Below are positions 33,215-45,965 of a DNA stretch of 64,000 nt, one piece after another (position 1 is the stretch's first letter; every line of letters begins with the position of its first letter). The DNA comes from Symsagittifera roscoffensis (lineage: Eukaryota; Xenacoelomorpha; Acoela; Convolutidae): the NCBI RefSeq assembly GCF_963678635.1, contig NC_087071.1, positions 34,837,680-34,901,679 of the forward strand, given 5' to 3'. A program made the translations under genes and the position numbers. Below the pieces are notes generated by a model. That model worked only from the letters and a program-made list of their open reading frames with translations. It made no database searches and was not told the DNA's origin.

Positions 33215-34790
33215 GAGATAGGCAGTTTTCAAGATTTAAAAAAAAAATTTCTGGAAAACTAAATTTTAAAAATTTTCTCATTTTTTTTTTTGAAATTCTC
33301 ACCCTGTAGTTGAGTGCTGTCAGGGGTGACCAATCTTGCCTCCAATTCTCATTTCTCAAATCCTTGTAATTTTCGAGATATGACGTTTTTTTTGATTTTT
33401 TCAAAAAATTTTCAAAAACTTCGATTTTTACAAATTCCAAAACGTTGAAGATCTCAAACCTGTTGCTGGATATTGTGATGATACTGTCAGGGGTTGCAAG
33501 TACTGCCTCTGATTATGGCTGCTCAAATCCTTGTTTTTGTTGAGATATGTCATTTTGTTGGATTTTTCAAATTTTTAAAAAAAAAATTCGATATAAAAAA
33601 TTTCACAAATTTGAATTTACCATCTCTGTAGTGAGGCTCGTCAGGGTACTCTCAGAATTTGCCAATTTCGCCGCCAAATATGCTCGCTCAATTCTTGTAG
33701 TTTCCGAGATATGGCGTTTTTTATGGTTTTCTCCGAAATTTTCAAAAAAAGCCTAAATGTTAAAAAGTTCCAAAATTTGAAGAGATCAATCCTGTTATTG
33801 GAATCTGTAAGGGTACTCACAGGGGGTTGCAAATCGTGTCTCTGAACATGGCTGCTCAAATTTTTGCAGTTATCGAGATATGACGTTTTTTATGGTTATC
33901 TCCGAAAGTTTCAAAAAAAGCTTTAATGTTAAAAAGTTCCAAAAGTTTGAAGATATCAATCCTGTTATTGGAATTGAGAGTATTCTCAGGGGGTTGCAAA
34001 TCTTGTTTCTAAATATGGCTGCTCAATTTTTGTAGTTTTCGAGATAAGACGTTTTTTTGGGGATTTTTTCAAAACTTTTCAGAAAACTTAGGTATAAAAA
34101 ATTTCAAAAAACTTGAAATTATCAACTCAGTAGTGAGGCTCTGTCAGGGTACTCTCGGTTTCAAATTTTGCCTCCAAATAGGACTGCTCAAAACCTTGTA
34201 GTTTTCCAGATATGACATATTGGGTTCGTCAGAGTAATTTTTGGGTTTGCAAATTCCGCCTCCAATTAAGAATGCCTAAATCATTTTTTAAGAGATACGC
34301 CGATTTTTTGAAACTTTCAGAAAGCTCAAATTACAAAATAATTCGTTAAAGTGAAATTCTCAACTTGTAGTTGTGTACTTTTAGAGATTGCAAATATTGC
34401 CATCAAAAAAAGACTGCTCAAATTTTAATTGTTTTCGAGACATGAATATCTTTTTTAGAAAACTTAAGGTGAAATTTCTCAAAATTTGACTTTCCGAACG
34501 TTGTAGTTGGGTACTAAAAGAGTACTCTCAGGAGTTGCAAATCTTGCGTCCAAATGCGACTCCTCAATTGCTTTCAGCTTCCCAGATGTGACGTTTCTGA
34601 ATTCATTATAAAGTTAGATTTAATAAATGTAACAAATTTTAATGGTTTTTAAAAATTTGAATTAAAAAACGATTGAAAAACTTTACAAAGTTTGAAGTAA
34701 CTCTGAGGAGTTGCAAATCTTGCGTCCAAACGCGCCTGCTCAATTGCTTTCAGTTTCGCAGATGTGACGTTTTTTAGTTCTTTTTAAATT
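33215..34790. repeat. Degenerate tandem array, units of roughly 110-200 bp, about nine copies
   Basis: Each unit repeats the order: AGGGGTTGCAA-type block, TTGCCTCCAAATATGGCTGC, TCAAAT..TTGTAGTTT, CGAGATATGACGTTTTTT and a T/A-rich spacer with TCAAAA. Phrases recur near 33340, 33500, 33670, 33830, 34000, 34170, 34280, 34530 and 34720. No coding potential. Confidence 0.75.
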
Positions 34791-36083
34791 TTTCGAGAGT
34801 ACATTGAGAATCACGTTCAACTTGTTCAAATTGCGTATGATACCTTTTTTTTGTTCGGAATTAAAATTTTGCTTAGTTAGAAAAAATGTTCACAGATATC
34901 GTAATTTAGAAAAAATTGAAATATTTTCTACAGAAATATTCAAAGCAAAAATTTTTATCTGGAAAATTTTCATCTGTTTATTGAAAACAAGAAAAAAATT
35001 AAGCAATACCAGATTGACGGTGAACAATAGATCAAAAAAGTAAGTACTGGACACGTTTATGGAAACTAATCATCAGAGTTTTCAATTGATAAAATATGTA
35101 CCAAAAATTGGAATGGTTTTTCTTTAAAAAATGCGAATGATCAAAAAGAAAAAAAATAAATACTCAAACTTAAACTTCAAAAAAAACTTTTATTAAATTT
35201 GAATGAGCAAGTACCTTTAAACAAAGGTTTGGGCGTTTTAAATCATATACGTATATAAAATGCTCACATTTACCTTATAATCACCTATACTAAAAATGTT
35301 AAGAAGCAAGTCTGGATTGAGTTGAACTTACTCGTTGAATTTAAGAAATTTATCATATAGCTTGGACTCTTCAATCTCTGGGTATGTAAAAAAATTAACA
35401 TTATTAACAAAAAAAACAATTGGTGCGCATTATAGTTCTTGCTAATAAATGGTTGAAACTTTCCCATTTTTATTGAATAACTTCAAGTTATATCTTGTCA
35501 ATGAACCTTTAACTTTGCGGTGACTTCTGGATGTGGATGGAATTACAATTACAAACATAACAAAAATGTTTTTTTTTTCATGACCTAATTCGCAATTTGG
35601 ATTAAAAAAGGATGCGAAAGGTAATTGTCTTACAGACTCTTGTATACATCCTGAAAATATCTGACCGTTATCTTTTTTTAACTTTTAAGGATCGAGCTGT
35701 AAATTGAGAATTTCAATTTAAAATAATATGAGATAAATCCAATCATGGAGTAATATCTTTTGATATTTCGAGTCATGACTGATTTGTTTCTACAAGATAG
35801 ATACTTCATGATCACGTACCTTTTTTTTGAATTACCTAAAATAGTTTGACATAAGCTTATAAACCAGTTTTCAGTTTCTTTCTCTTATTTGAGCGTGGTC
35901 AAAAACCTTAAGTTTTTCTAGTTGTCTCAATTTTTGGTTTCTGAGGCATCAAATAAAAATCATGTTTTTCCTTTTTTGAGTACTTATTTAAAAACATGAT
36001 TATTCCGCGCATTTCAAAATTATTTTAATGTTAACAAATTTACATTAAAATAATGTATATAATGTTAACAAATGTTAGAAAAC
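34791..36083. other. Intergenic, nothing recognised
   Basis: Very AT-rich; only short chance ORFs. No repeat could be matched by eye to others in the window. Confidence 0.5.
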
Positions 36084-37283
36084 TTGCTTATCAAATCTTC
36101 ATTACTGATTAAATGAAAGAAAACCTCCATTTTTTAATCAATTTTTCTCACAAGATGCGGTTTTTTAGAAAAAAATCAACAAAAACATAAATAATGTATT
36201 TTTTTGTTTCTCTTTTGTTAAGCTTTGTTGTTACCGCGTGAATGTAACAGCTTGATTTTAATAACAAAAAAATGAACAAATCAACATATGTGCTAATGTA
36301 TTACGTCAAATCATATTCAATATTTTGTTTCTGCTATTTGAAGTTTTGTTCAATACCACGTGAAAGTAGCAGCTTGAAAGTTTTCCTTGAGACCAAGTCT
36401 CATTTTTATAACCTTCAATCTAGACGAAATCCAGTCTTAATGGCTGCGCGGATTACATTAGTGGAACTTCTATATAGATAACCATTGCTGATTCAGGGTC
36501 ATTTTTTACAGAAATTCTGATTTATAAATGGCCCTTGTTAGTTCTGCATGTACTTTTTAAGACTGAAGACTTTTTAACAGAACTGAAATCAAAACCTTCA
36601 GATTGCAATTCAGCACCTCGTTCAAACCAATTCAAACCAAAGGTAGAAGAGTTAAATAGCACTTGCTGGACAAGGTAGACACTGAATTGAAAAGGATGGA
36701 AAATGAAGGTTATATTATAAAATTAGACAAATTTGACAATTTTTGTTTTATAAACCCAAAAATGATTACGAAAAAAAGTTGATTCGATGAAAATAGCCTC
36801 AGACTCAAAACAGCTGATCGACCAGATATTCGAAAACAAAAATCAAAAGTAGATTTCAACTGATAACTTTCCCTTAAAACTGTCAAACAAAAAGTCCGGT
36901 GACGTCTAGTGTAGCAGTGTTGATGTGAAAAAAGCGTATAACCAACTTAATTTTTGCAAGAATAAAAGCAAAAAAGGCCATTTCAGTTTTGTGATGGTAA
37001 AACAGTTTTTTAGCTGTTTCCACGGAATAGGTGACATGCCCAATGAATATCAATGGGTGAAGGATTCACTTTTAAAAGAGATCCTTTTTACCAGCTGCTA
37101 TATGTGTGACATTTTAATAGCTGTTAGGGGAACGTTGAAAGAACATAAAGCCATAATATGGAAAGTCTTGATTTTACTTGATACAAATGCTCCATTCAAC
37201 TATGTTCCTTTCAGATATGCTCCATAGCTGAATTGAACACGATCGAATTGCAATGATAACCAATTGCAGAAGCGTGGAAGATT
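36084..37283 (+). repeat. Segmental duplication, copy 1 (uninterrupted)
   Basis: 1.2 kb matching 37480-37944 (offset about 1396) and then 39437-40181 (offset about 2898) with few mismatches. It carries the first dead gypsy RT copy. Confidence 0.85.
36545..37230 (+). pseudogene. Dead Ty3/gypsy reverse transcriptase, copy 1
   Basis: Broken frames follow the gypsy RT order: VDTELKRMENEGYIIKLDKF (finger region), SMKIASDSKQLIDQIFENKN (cf. KDGSIKIALESRELNKQV in the 52 kb element), SVDVKKAYNQLNF (motif A), FHGIGDMPNEYQ (motif B) and CYMCDILIA, where motif C should be Y-x-D-D. Frameshifts, in-frame stops and loss of the catalytic aspartate show it is inactive. Confidence 0.8.
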
Positions 37284-37479
37284 ACCGTACAATGTCAATA
37301 AAGCACACATTTTTCTCATTTTGAGCAGTAAAGCAAGGGTGACTTGTGGAAAAGAATTGATTTCAATTGAGGACTAATGACTGCTATAACAAAATATCGA
37401 TGCTTGGTTAACGAAGTAAAACGAATAATTTATCCAAAGTTCAGGAGAAAATCTGCGCGTATCATTTCCTAAAGAAAAA

Positions 37480-37944
37480 TTGCTTATCAAATCTTCATTA
37501 CTGTTAAATGAAAGAAAACCTACATTTTTTAAACAATTTTTCTCACAAGATGCGGTTTTTTAGAAAAAATTACAACAAAAACATAAATAATGTATTTTTT
37601 TGTTTCTCTTTTGTTAAGCTTTGTTGTTACCGCGTGAATGTAACAGCTTGATTTTAATAACAAAAAAAATGAACAAATCAACATATGTGCTAATGTATTA
37701 CGTCAAATCATATTCAATATTTTGTTTCTGCTATTTGAAGTTTTGTTCATTACCACGTGAAAGTAGCAACTTGAAAGTTTTCCTTGAGACCAAGTCTCAT
37801 TTTTATAACCCTCAACCTAGACGAAATCCAGACTTAATGGCTGCGCGGATTACATTAGTGGAACTTCCATATAGATAACCATTGCTGATTCAGGGTCATT
37901 TTTTACAGAAATTCTGATTTATAAATGGCCCTCGTTAGTTCAGC
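37480..37944 (+). repeat. Segmental duplication, copy 2, left part
   Basis: Matches 36084-36547, then stops at TTAGTTCAGC where the insertion begins; copy 1 reads straight through here as TTAGTTCTGC. Confidence 0.85.
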
Positions 37945-39436
37945 TAAGCGAACAAAAACTAGCAAGGATTCATTGACAAGTTATTGATGATTCGTCGAAA
38001 ACGTCTCAGAAATGAATCATCGATAGCTCATCAATGACATCAATAAATCAACAATGATTTGTTCAGAGATGAATCAGCTGAATTTTAATATTTTCTTCCT
38101 TTTTCCCTTTGAATGAAACCTTAGAAATCAATGAAACTTGCTTTCCCTAAAAAATTTCCAAATACTGCATGGATTAAAAAAGCTTCAAAACTATGGGTTA
38201 ACAAACTATTTTTTAAAATTGTTCAGAGGCTAACAACGTTTCACTGCTCTTTTCCAAAAAAATCAAAATCTTAAGTAACCTGCTCCTAGAAATTGAGTAA
38301 ATCAATATCATTGTAATGATTGCAACTCACCGACGGACAGTTTCTTCTTGATACAATTTTTGTTCAAATCTTGGCACGAAAGCATTAATTAATTTAATTT
38401 GAGAAAATGCGTTGATTGTATGGATTAATCAATAATTGTCAGCTCGAGTTTGATTGGTCACTCATCCTTTACTAATGGTTGGAAAAAAACCAGTTTCAGT
38501 CGATAAATCATCGATTGTACCTCAGGGCAAGCGAAATAGCAACTATAAAATGGAAAAAATTCAACACTTAAGAGCTGGACATATGCTCGAAACCACTTAA
38601 GCCGAATGAAAAACGTTGACGAAAAATTAGAAAAGATAGTTTAACTAAGTGACTGAAGTTGAAAAAGTATTCCACAGTGTCGTGTTTAATTTTTTTGTGT
38701 GTGTATGTGTGCGTGTATATTTGCAGCGTGCAGAGGAGTGCGTTCGTTGGCAGTTGAATAACTGCAGACCTGTTCAATTCTTCAAAAAAAAACTCTTCGA
38801 AAATTGTAACGCGCAAACAACAGTCTTATGTGAAATTTTAAAAAAAAACGTTTTTTTTTCGATATCCCAGAAGCTGGTGTTTTCTTTGATCTACATCAGA
38901 TTGATTTACAAAAATAAGCTCAGCACAAAAGTCAAGATTATCGTTTTTCTTTTGTGGTTTGCATACCAAAAATGCAATATTATATATATAATAAGTATTT
39001 TGTTACATTTGTAACTGTCAAACATTACCTTCGAGCTGTATAAATTACTAAGCCGAATACAAAAAGATTCAGATCCGTACGAATAGTTTAGAGATCACTT
39101 TCAGGTTTGGCAAAATTGACACAGTTTCGTTTTTATTATGATGCGACCTCCTACGGAGACTTTCATCTCAAAATCTTACTCGAATGGACGCTTTAAATCA
39201 GGCAATCAACGACAAAAAAGGTTATAGAACCATCTGAAACTCACTAATATGCCACAATCAAAAAACAATGCGAAAAAGTCCAAAATTTTTAACCACGTGA
39301 AATAAGAATAGAGCTTGAACACAGAAAAATTTACAGAAATTGGGAAATGAATTCTCACAGAGTCGCAGCCTTCAAACAATCAATAAAGTGATATTTTTAT
39401 CATCCTGTGTTTCAATTGTACATACATACGCCCTTC
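37945..39436. mobile_element. 1.49 kb insertion of unknown class, defined by the paralogous empty site
   Basis: Present in copy 2 but absent from copy 1 of the segmental duplication. Flanks TTAGTTCAGC and CTAATTCAGC look like an imperfect 8-10 bp target-site duplication. No terminal inverted repeat, transposase or RT was recognised; the interior is AT-rich with repeated TCATCGAT-type words at 37970-38060 and 38495-38520. Confidence 0.6.
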
Positions 39437-40181
39437 TAATTCAGCATGTACTTTTTAAGACTGAAGACTTTTTAACAGAACTGAAATCAAAACCTTCAGA
39501 TTGCAATTCAGCACCTCGTTCAAACCAATTCAAACCAAAGGTAGAAGAGTTACATAGCACTTGCTGGACAAGGTAGACACTGAATTGAAAAGGATGGAAA
39601 ATGAAGGTGATATTATAAAATTAGACAAATTTGACAATTATTGTTTTATAAACCCAAAAATGATTACGAAAAAAAGTTGATTCGATGAAAGTAGCCTCAG
39701 ACTCAAAACAGCTGATCGACCAGATATTCAAAAAGAAAAATCAAAAGTAGATTTCAATTGATAACTTTCCCCTAAAATTGTCAAACAAAAAGTCCGGTGA
39801 CGTCTAGTGTAGCAGTGTTGATGTGAAAAAAGCGTATAACCATTTAAATTTTTGCAAGAATAAAAGCAAAAAAGGCAATTTCATTTTTGTGATGGTAAAA
39901 CCGTTTTTTAGCTGTTTCCACGGAATAGGTGACATGCCCAATGAATATCAATGAGTGAAGGATTCATTTTTAAAAGAGATCTTTTTTACCAGCTCCTATA
40001 TGTGTGACATTTTAATAGCTGTTAGGGGAACGTTGAAAGAACATAAAGCCATAATATGGAAAGTCTTGATTTTACTTGATACAAATTCTCCATTCAGCTA
40101 TGTTCCATTCAGATATGCTCCATAGCTGAATTGAACACGATTGAATTGCAATGATAACCAAATGCAGCAGCGTGGAAGATT
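39437..40181 (+). pseudogene. Dead Ty3/gypsy RT, copy 2 (right part of the segmental duplication)
   Basis: Same pieces as 36545-37230. The stretch after FHGIGDMPNEYQ has an added stop (TGA at the position of TGG) and motif C is destroyed as well. Homology to copy 1 ends at 40181. Confidence 0.8.
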
Positions 40182-40259
40182 GCGTGCTATCGATTGCAAT
40201 CGAGTGCTTGCCGATGACTTAAGACTAACTTCTTTGAAAGCTTTGGTGACCCTTTAGTT

Positions 40260-40475
40260 TAAAAGTTCCATGACGGAGTTTGCATGCAGATAATTTTACG
40301 CAGCATGAAAAGGAACCAACTTGTTACCCGTTTGCATGCCTATTTGGGACATCATACTTGGTTTTGCTTCAAAAAAATCTTGCTTGTTGGAGTTTTTGGA
40401 GCTATGAATTGTCGCCAAGTTCATGAGAATGAAACTTTTTTAGGTAAAAACAGAGATGAAATATCTACAATTTGA
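40260..40475 (+). pseudogene. Possible gypsy integrase zinc-finger remnant
   Basis: The frame reads LVTRLHAYLGHHTWFCFKK with spacing reminiscent of the His-His half of the retroelement integrase HHCC finger, followed by further decayed sequence. It lies downstream of RT copy 2 on the same strand, as expected for pol order. The match is weak. Confidence 0.3.
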
Positions 40476-40807
40476 AAGAATTGTGGTATCCAAGAAAACT
40501 TCTCCGCCAGTTTTTTTTAGGATTGAAAGGCTGCAGAATAAGTGAAAGGCTGCCCAAAAATGAACGCGCAAACTCCAGCTGGTTAAAATTGGAGGAAGTT
40601 AAATTCAAACCAACTGACAACACATGACCTGCAGCAGCGTAGTTAAAGTGCAATATCAACTGGTAATTTTTGCCAACTGAAGTTTGGACTATATAACCTT
40701 TCAAACTTAATCAAGAAAAAAAACACTGAAAATGGCCAGGAAGAGAATCCTGAAGCCGTTTCATCGGTGAACTAAAAACTGTGCATAAAGACTAATTGAG
40801 TTTTGTT

Positions 40808-40995
40808 AAGACACCCAAAAGGGCAATTTTTGGGTGTCAAAAACACCCAAAAAGGCACCCAAAAACACCCAGTTTTGTCAAAACACCCAGTTTTTTGTCC
40901 CAGTTTTGTAGTGCAAAAACACCCAGTTTTGTAGTGACAAGACACCAAGTTTTGTAGTGACAAAACACCCAGTTTTGTCAATACACCCAAAAGGA
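40808..40995. repeat. Degenerate ~22-bp minisatellite
   Basis: Repeats of AAAACACCCAGTTTTGTAGT with variants, about six to eight copies. The minus-strand frame over it is a by-product. Confidence 0.8.
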
Positions 40996-41606
40996 CGGAT
41001 TTTTTACTTAAATTTGGTAGTTGTGAGCTTAGAAAATTGTTAGTGGTAATTCTGAACTTAATGTAAATTTTAAAGCTTGTAACATTTAATTAAAATGTGT
41101 TGTTTTCTGTTCTCAAATGTGTTTTACAGTGAAGATCTTTTGTTCAAAAGAATGTTAACTATTGATGAAAATTAGTTTTTAAAAAAATGTGTCATTGAGT
41201 TTTTTTTAAATGATACCCAAAAACAGCGCTTTTGTTATTCCTCCCAAAAAACCCTCCTAGTGTTTTCGCAAAATGCTTTTTTTTCTGTCCCCTTTTCAAA
41301 GAAAAAGCGGAACATATTCATGTTTTTTTTCTAATTCTGCGCGTAGGTTGAAAATATATTTTGCTAGCAGGAAAAATTAAATTAAAAAGTTAAAAATTGC
41401 TTAACCAGTTTTGGTGTATTAATATGAGAAAGAGCCAGAAACCAAAGGGAGGCCTAAAATTAATGATCGAAACTGTTTAAGCATATTTTCAATGGATGTG
41501 AAGAAAGATAGGTTAAATTTGCTAGGTTTTTTTTTCTAAAAAGTCTTTGAAATTAGAGCTCAAATATAATAAAATAATCTTTTTTCAGAGTCAATAATTT
41601 TTGCAG

Positions 41607-42384
41607 ACATCAATTGAAGCGCAAACCACAAGTGAAGCAAGAGATGATACCACTTATAAGGAAACCGCAAAAAAGCTAATTCCAGTTCTGGAAAATCTTG
41701 ATTCTATGTCATCTAACATCGATCGCGAAATTGAAACGTTGACTCTGAAAAGGCGAAAAATCGAACAACTCACAAAAAAACGCAAAAACACTATTGTAGA
41801 AATTGCGAATGGACAAAAATCGTTGACGTCTGATACAAAGGAATTCCTCGATTCAGAATGGATTGAAAATTGTGACCTTCTGGACACGATAAAATCATTT
41901 ACATTTATAGCAACTATCGCCAATGTCAAAGATGTCGAAAAAGGAAGTTTGCAATCAATGAATTATTACCACAATGGGTACACATTGCATGTGTCAGTCC
42001 AATTAAGAGAGCCAGAATGGTTGGATGTTACGGTTTGGTGGAGCATTGAAAATTTACCTGCTGACTGGGTATCTGAAAGCAAATTCGAAGTGGTTCTTCT
42101 GAGTTCCGATCCCGAAAAAAAATGTGAAACGTGAACTCAGTTTTCATAAGTCAAAAGCCAGTGGGATGGGAACTGGTAAGTTTGTCCTCTGGAAGTTTGT
42201 ACAGGATCCTTCAAATGGGTTCGTTTCGGAAGACGGCTCGATCAAAATTGAAGTGCTCATCAGCAGCCTCCGCTTCCATTTCTTCTTAACCCTGAGCCAA
42301 GTTAATCAACTCGGACCTTCATTACGATCGTACTTCAAAGCTCATTTTGTTTCAAGAGAGTATCATCTCCCCATAACCGTGTGA
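41607..42384 (+). CDS. Coiled coil plus TRAF/MATH-domain protein, C-terminal exon with a frameshift
   Basis: The reading frame follows an acceptor (TTTTTGCAG) in phase 0 and has no ATG, so upstream exons are missing or distant. The first ~90 residues are charged and helical (coiled coil with LTLKRRKIEQLTKKRKNT). Next comes a TRAF-C/MATH-like beta fold: HNGYTLHVSVQL, VTVWWSIENLPADW, FEVVLLSSDP, then, in the +1 frame, ELSFHKSKASGMGTGKFVLW and FVSEDGSIKIEVLIS. The frame changes at an A8 run (42115-42122); one A fewer would join the halves. TRAF-type MATH domains bind receptor or partner peptides; coiled coil plus MATH is the TRAF arrangement. Either a homopolymer sequencing error or a real pseudogene. 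The family call rests on fold pattern, not close homology. Confidence 0.55.
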
Positions 42385-42625
42385 CAAAGTATTCATCTTT
42401 CCCTTGAGTCAAAAATGAGTTTGCAAGTTTGAGATATCAGTCACCTGACAATAACTTTATTTTTATTGTCTAAAGCACATATATAAAGTGATACTTTTCA
42501 GTCACATGTGAAACAAATTTAACATCAAAAATTTGTGCGAAGAGTAATTTTTGGTCTCATATTTTTGTATAAAATATCATTGAATATAATCCCTCTGCCT
42601 GTATTACCCGATGGTAATATCTATG

Positions 42626-42631
42626 AATAAA
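42626..42631 (+). terminator. Candidate polyadenylation signal of the MATH gene
   Basis: AATAAA 242 bp after the stop at 42384 on the same strand. Confidence 0.35.
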
Positions 42632-42639
42632 AGAACCTC

Positions 42640-45600
42640 TTGGTCAAAAAATCTATAAAAGTTTACTTGAAAAACTTTAGTTGTAAATCATTAGAAAATA
42701 AGAAATTAAAAATTAAAATTAAATTGAAAATTGAAAATCATTCTCATGAATCAAAAAAAAATTGTAAAGTTGAGTATTAAGCCACCTGACAATGAAACTA
42801 AGTTTTTCATTCTAAAACACCATAAAATTAGAAATGTTTCATTTTTTTTGGGGTGAATTCAATGTCTCAACAAAAAAATTACACGAAGATTTTTTAATTA
42901 GCAGATATGCAACAGCTGTTAATTATTTGCATCGAGTAATTTTAAGAAAAAAATCAAACACGCAGTGTCGAGATGCAAACAAATTTTGAAATGCATTTTA
43001 AGCTGTTGTTTATCTGGTATGGAACGCATCTAAAAATTCAAAAAAACACATACTTGAAAAAAAGTACACTAGCACTGGATTTTTTATTTTCAACTTGTTT
43101 TTGTTTGTTCTAGGAAAGATACAGCACTTTTGTTGCAAATTTTGCTATACTGTTTCATTTATTGAACTAGTTTTTCAAAAGAGGCACGCGTGGGGAATTA
43201 TTGCACACCCGTGCTTACTAATATCACATTCCTTGACATTGTATAGTTTTGAATAATCTTTGAATTAGTGAATTGTTTTTCGACAAAAAAGTTTTCTTTT
43301 TGAATCAGGTTCATAACTACATCCGCTCAGGATATCTATATATCACAACATAATAGGATCGCATGTAATCCTTCCGATTACAGTACCCATCAACTAAGCT
43401 TTTCGCGGAGAAGATCTCTAAAATTCCAGATGATTAACATAAAACTTATTTGTGATCCATACCAGTTGTTTTTAGTCTACTTGTTTCACTACTTGATTTG
43501 TTAAGTTTTTTTTGCAAAATATTGTTTTCTTTTTCAAAATTTGTGTTCCCAAGATTTTCTCAACGTTAATATTACCTTGCTCAGCCAAATTAACCCGAAA
43601 TATTGCGCAGTCGCATATGAAACGAAGGAAAAAAACAACCATTCGGTATTAGTCAGAACTCCAAAAAGAAGAACTTTTTTTGCCATAAACAGTAGTCGGT
43701 TGTCTTGCGATCCCTTCAAAACAATTCTATTCTGATCGTCAAAACTTTAGAGTTTTAGAGTCACAGAATCTTTGTAACAGGGATATGCTAAGTTCTCAAA
43801 AAAGTTTTTTGTTAATCCTCATTTACTTGGTTCAATCATCACTTGACCCCACGTTTTCTTCTCGATGCAAAGTTTTAATCAGGGCTCAAAATTCATGTAA
43901 CATATTGTTTCTTGTTTAGCAACAAAGAGCACAGAAAGTATTCAACAATAACTGAGCTTATTAAGGAAACAAGAATTCGTTAATAAGATCGAACAGGAAT
44001 GCAAACTGCAGCGATCAATTCAACAGTGTAAAAGCTCCTTAATGTTTTCGAAGGGCAGGTTCATCAAGAAATCTGCGCACATACGACGAATTTTTTTTTT
44101 AGAAAGAATAATATGTCTTCAATGGTAGGCATTGTCATCATAGACTGCTCCACTCACAATATTCTGGTAACAATCACTGATTCATTTCGTACTCAATGGT
44201 TCATTTGATAATTCATCCTGAAACATAGATTATATTCAAAGAACTTGACATTTGTTCATTTCAATGGCTTGAATGTCATTTTGAACTGCCAGTTAAACCA
44301 ATGTCAAATTTTTAAACATTTGTTTGCTTGGATTTTGCGGTATTTCCAGGAAGTGGTAGACATTAATTATAAAGTTACGCAACTATCATACAGTCCATAA
44401 CTTGAACTGATGTTGGGCTGTTCGAGCAATGAAACCCAAAAGTAACCAAATGTTTATAAGTGGAAAACATAATTTTCTCTTGGATCTGCAATTTTCCAGC
44501 CGACAAAAAAAGAAATATGTGATAAAATGTAGTCAAATATCAAAAAATTAAAACTTGCCCCTAATTCAATAATGATCTATTGCTAAACGGTCCGCTTCAT
44601 TAATTTTTTTTTGCCAAAATTTTTTTTCTGAAGACAGGAATAGAATGTGCTTTTTAATTTTACAGCCTGACCAATTTCGGCTGAAATAGTTATACCACGT
44701 GATTAGAATCGACGTGCAAAACAACCTGGAAAAAACTTCTCGCAACAAAATAACTCAGTCTTGAATTTGATGACCAAAATGGAACGAAAAATGTTTAGCA
44801 GGCCTGATAGCCTTTCAAATATCCTCTGCGAATCGCAGATCCCACAATTACTATTAATTTCTACTTTATCTACGCTTGAGGTAGGAAAGGCTGCACTGAA
44901 TCGATTGGACAAGGAAATCAGTTGGTTTCTCTGGTTTCTCGGCCATCGCAGGGTGAAGAAAACTCATGAAAGCTAAATCTGGACTCTGTTTATATCTTGT
45001 TATGTCTAACAGTTTGAAAACATTTGTTGCTCAAAAAAATAACGGATTTACCCAAAGACAAACATAGATTTCATCGTCGAAATATAGAACACCTAATGCA
45101 TGATGAATTACTAAGGACCAACAATGATCTTAAAAATTTCATCGCACAATTTAATCTTCATCGCACAATGCAGGCTTCAAAATTAGGTATTTAAATTTAT
45201 TAAAGCAGGAACCATTGCAATTTCTGTTTTTCTAAAAGCAATGCACTCAAAAAAGATGGATTTTTGTAATTTTGAACGACTGTCTGCTCAGCGGCCAGCT
45301 GTGCCAACTTGTTTTTTAATGTTCAATCTTCAGCCCAAATTCTTTTTAAGGTTGATTCTTTGGCAATTATCAATTATCAAGTTGCTTTGCTGCACCATGA
45401 AAATACTTGGAAATGTGTTAAATGAATTAAATGAATGAAGATTTCATCCAAAGCCTTCCTCCGAGAGATGTTGTCCTGGAGCTTTTATACCGTGAGCTTT
45501 TTTTCCTGAGTATTGACATTTTAGTTGTTTGAGTTTCGCCAGTAGTTGTTTGAATTTTTGTTGTTTCCTAAGGAGGCCAAAATAAGTGCAAAAAAATTGT

Positions 45601-45740
45601 TACTGATATAAATTACTTCTCTCAAGTTGGTCGGCCGTACCATCTTTTAAAAATATTTTGTGCTGCAACTTATCAAAGTTGAAAGTATTATTTTATTGGT
45701 AACTCCTCAATCAATTCAGTTTATCAATTCAGTTTATCTG
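42640..45740. other. Intergenic, no supportable gene
   Basis: AT-rich. Short ORFs at 44761-44976 and 45241-45438 have slightly protein-like composition but no recognisable family, splice context or repeats. Confidence 0.5.
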
Positions 45741-45965
45741 CAGGGGCGGATCTAGGATTTTCTCGAGGGGGGGCGGATTTTCAAAAAATTTTCGAAAATT
45801 TTGACGAGCTTTTTTTAGGGGTCGATCAGATTGATTCCGAGCTCTCCCAAAACAGTAAAAAGACCCTGTTTTGACCCCGTTTTTGGGCACTTTTTGGAAA
45901 ATTTTGACCTAGTTAACATAGAAAAACTACATTCGACCTGAAAACTTTTTAAAAAACACAGTGTT
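45741..45965 (+). mobile_element. hAT-MITE fragment, left end only
   Basis: Begins CAGGGGCGGATCTAGGATTT, the same terminus as the 14059-14461 MITE, and shares the interior TTTTCGAAAATTTTGACGA. No right terminus was found, so it is truncated. Confidence 0.65.

Noticed and set aside
38649-39014. 121-codon ORF in the 1.5 kb insertion
   Set aside because: T-rich, hydrophobic, with a GT-repeat tract; no recognisable domain.
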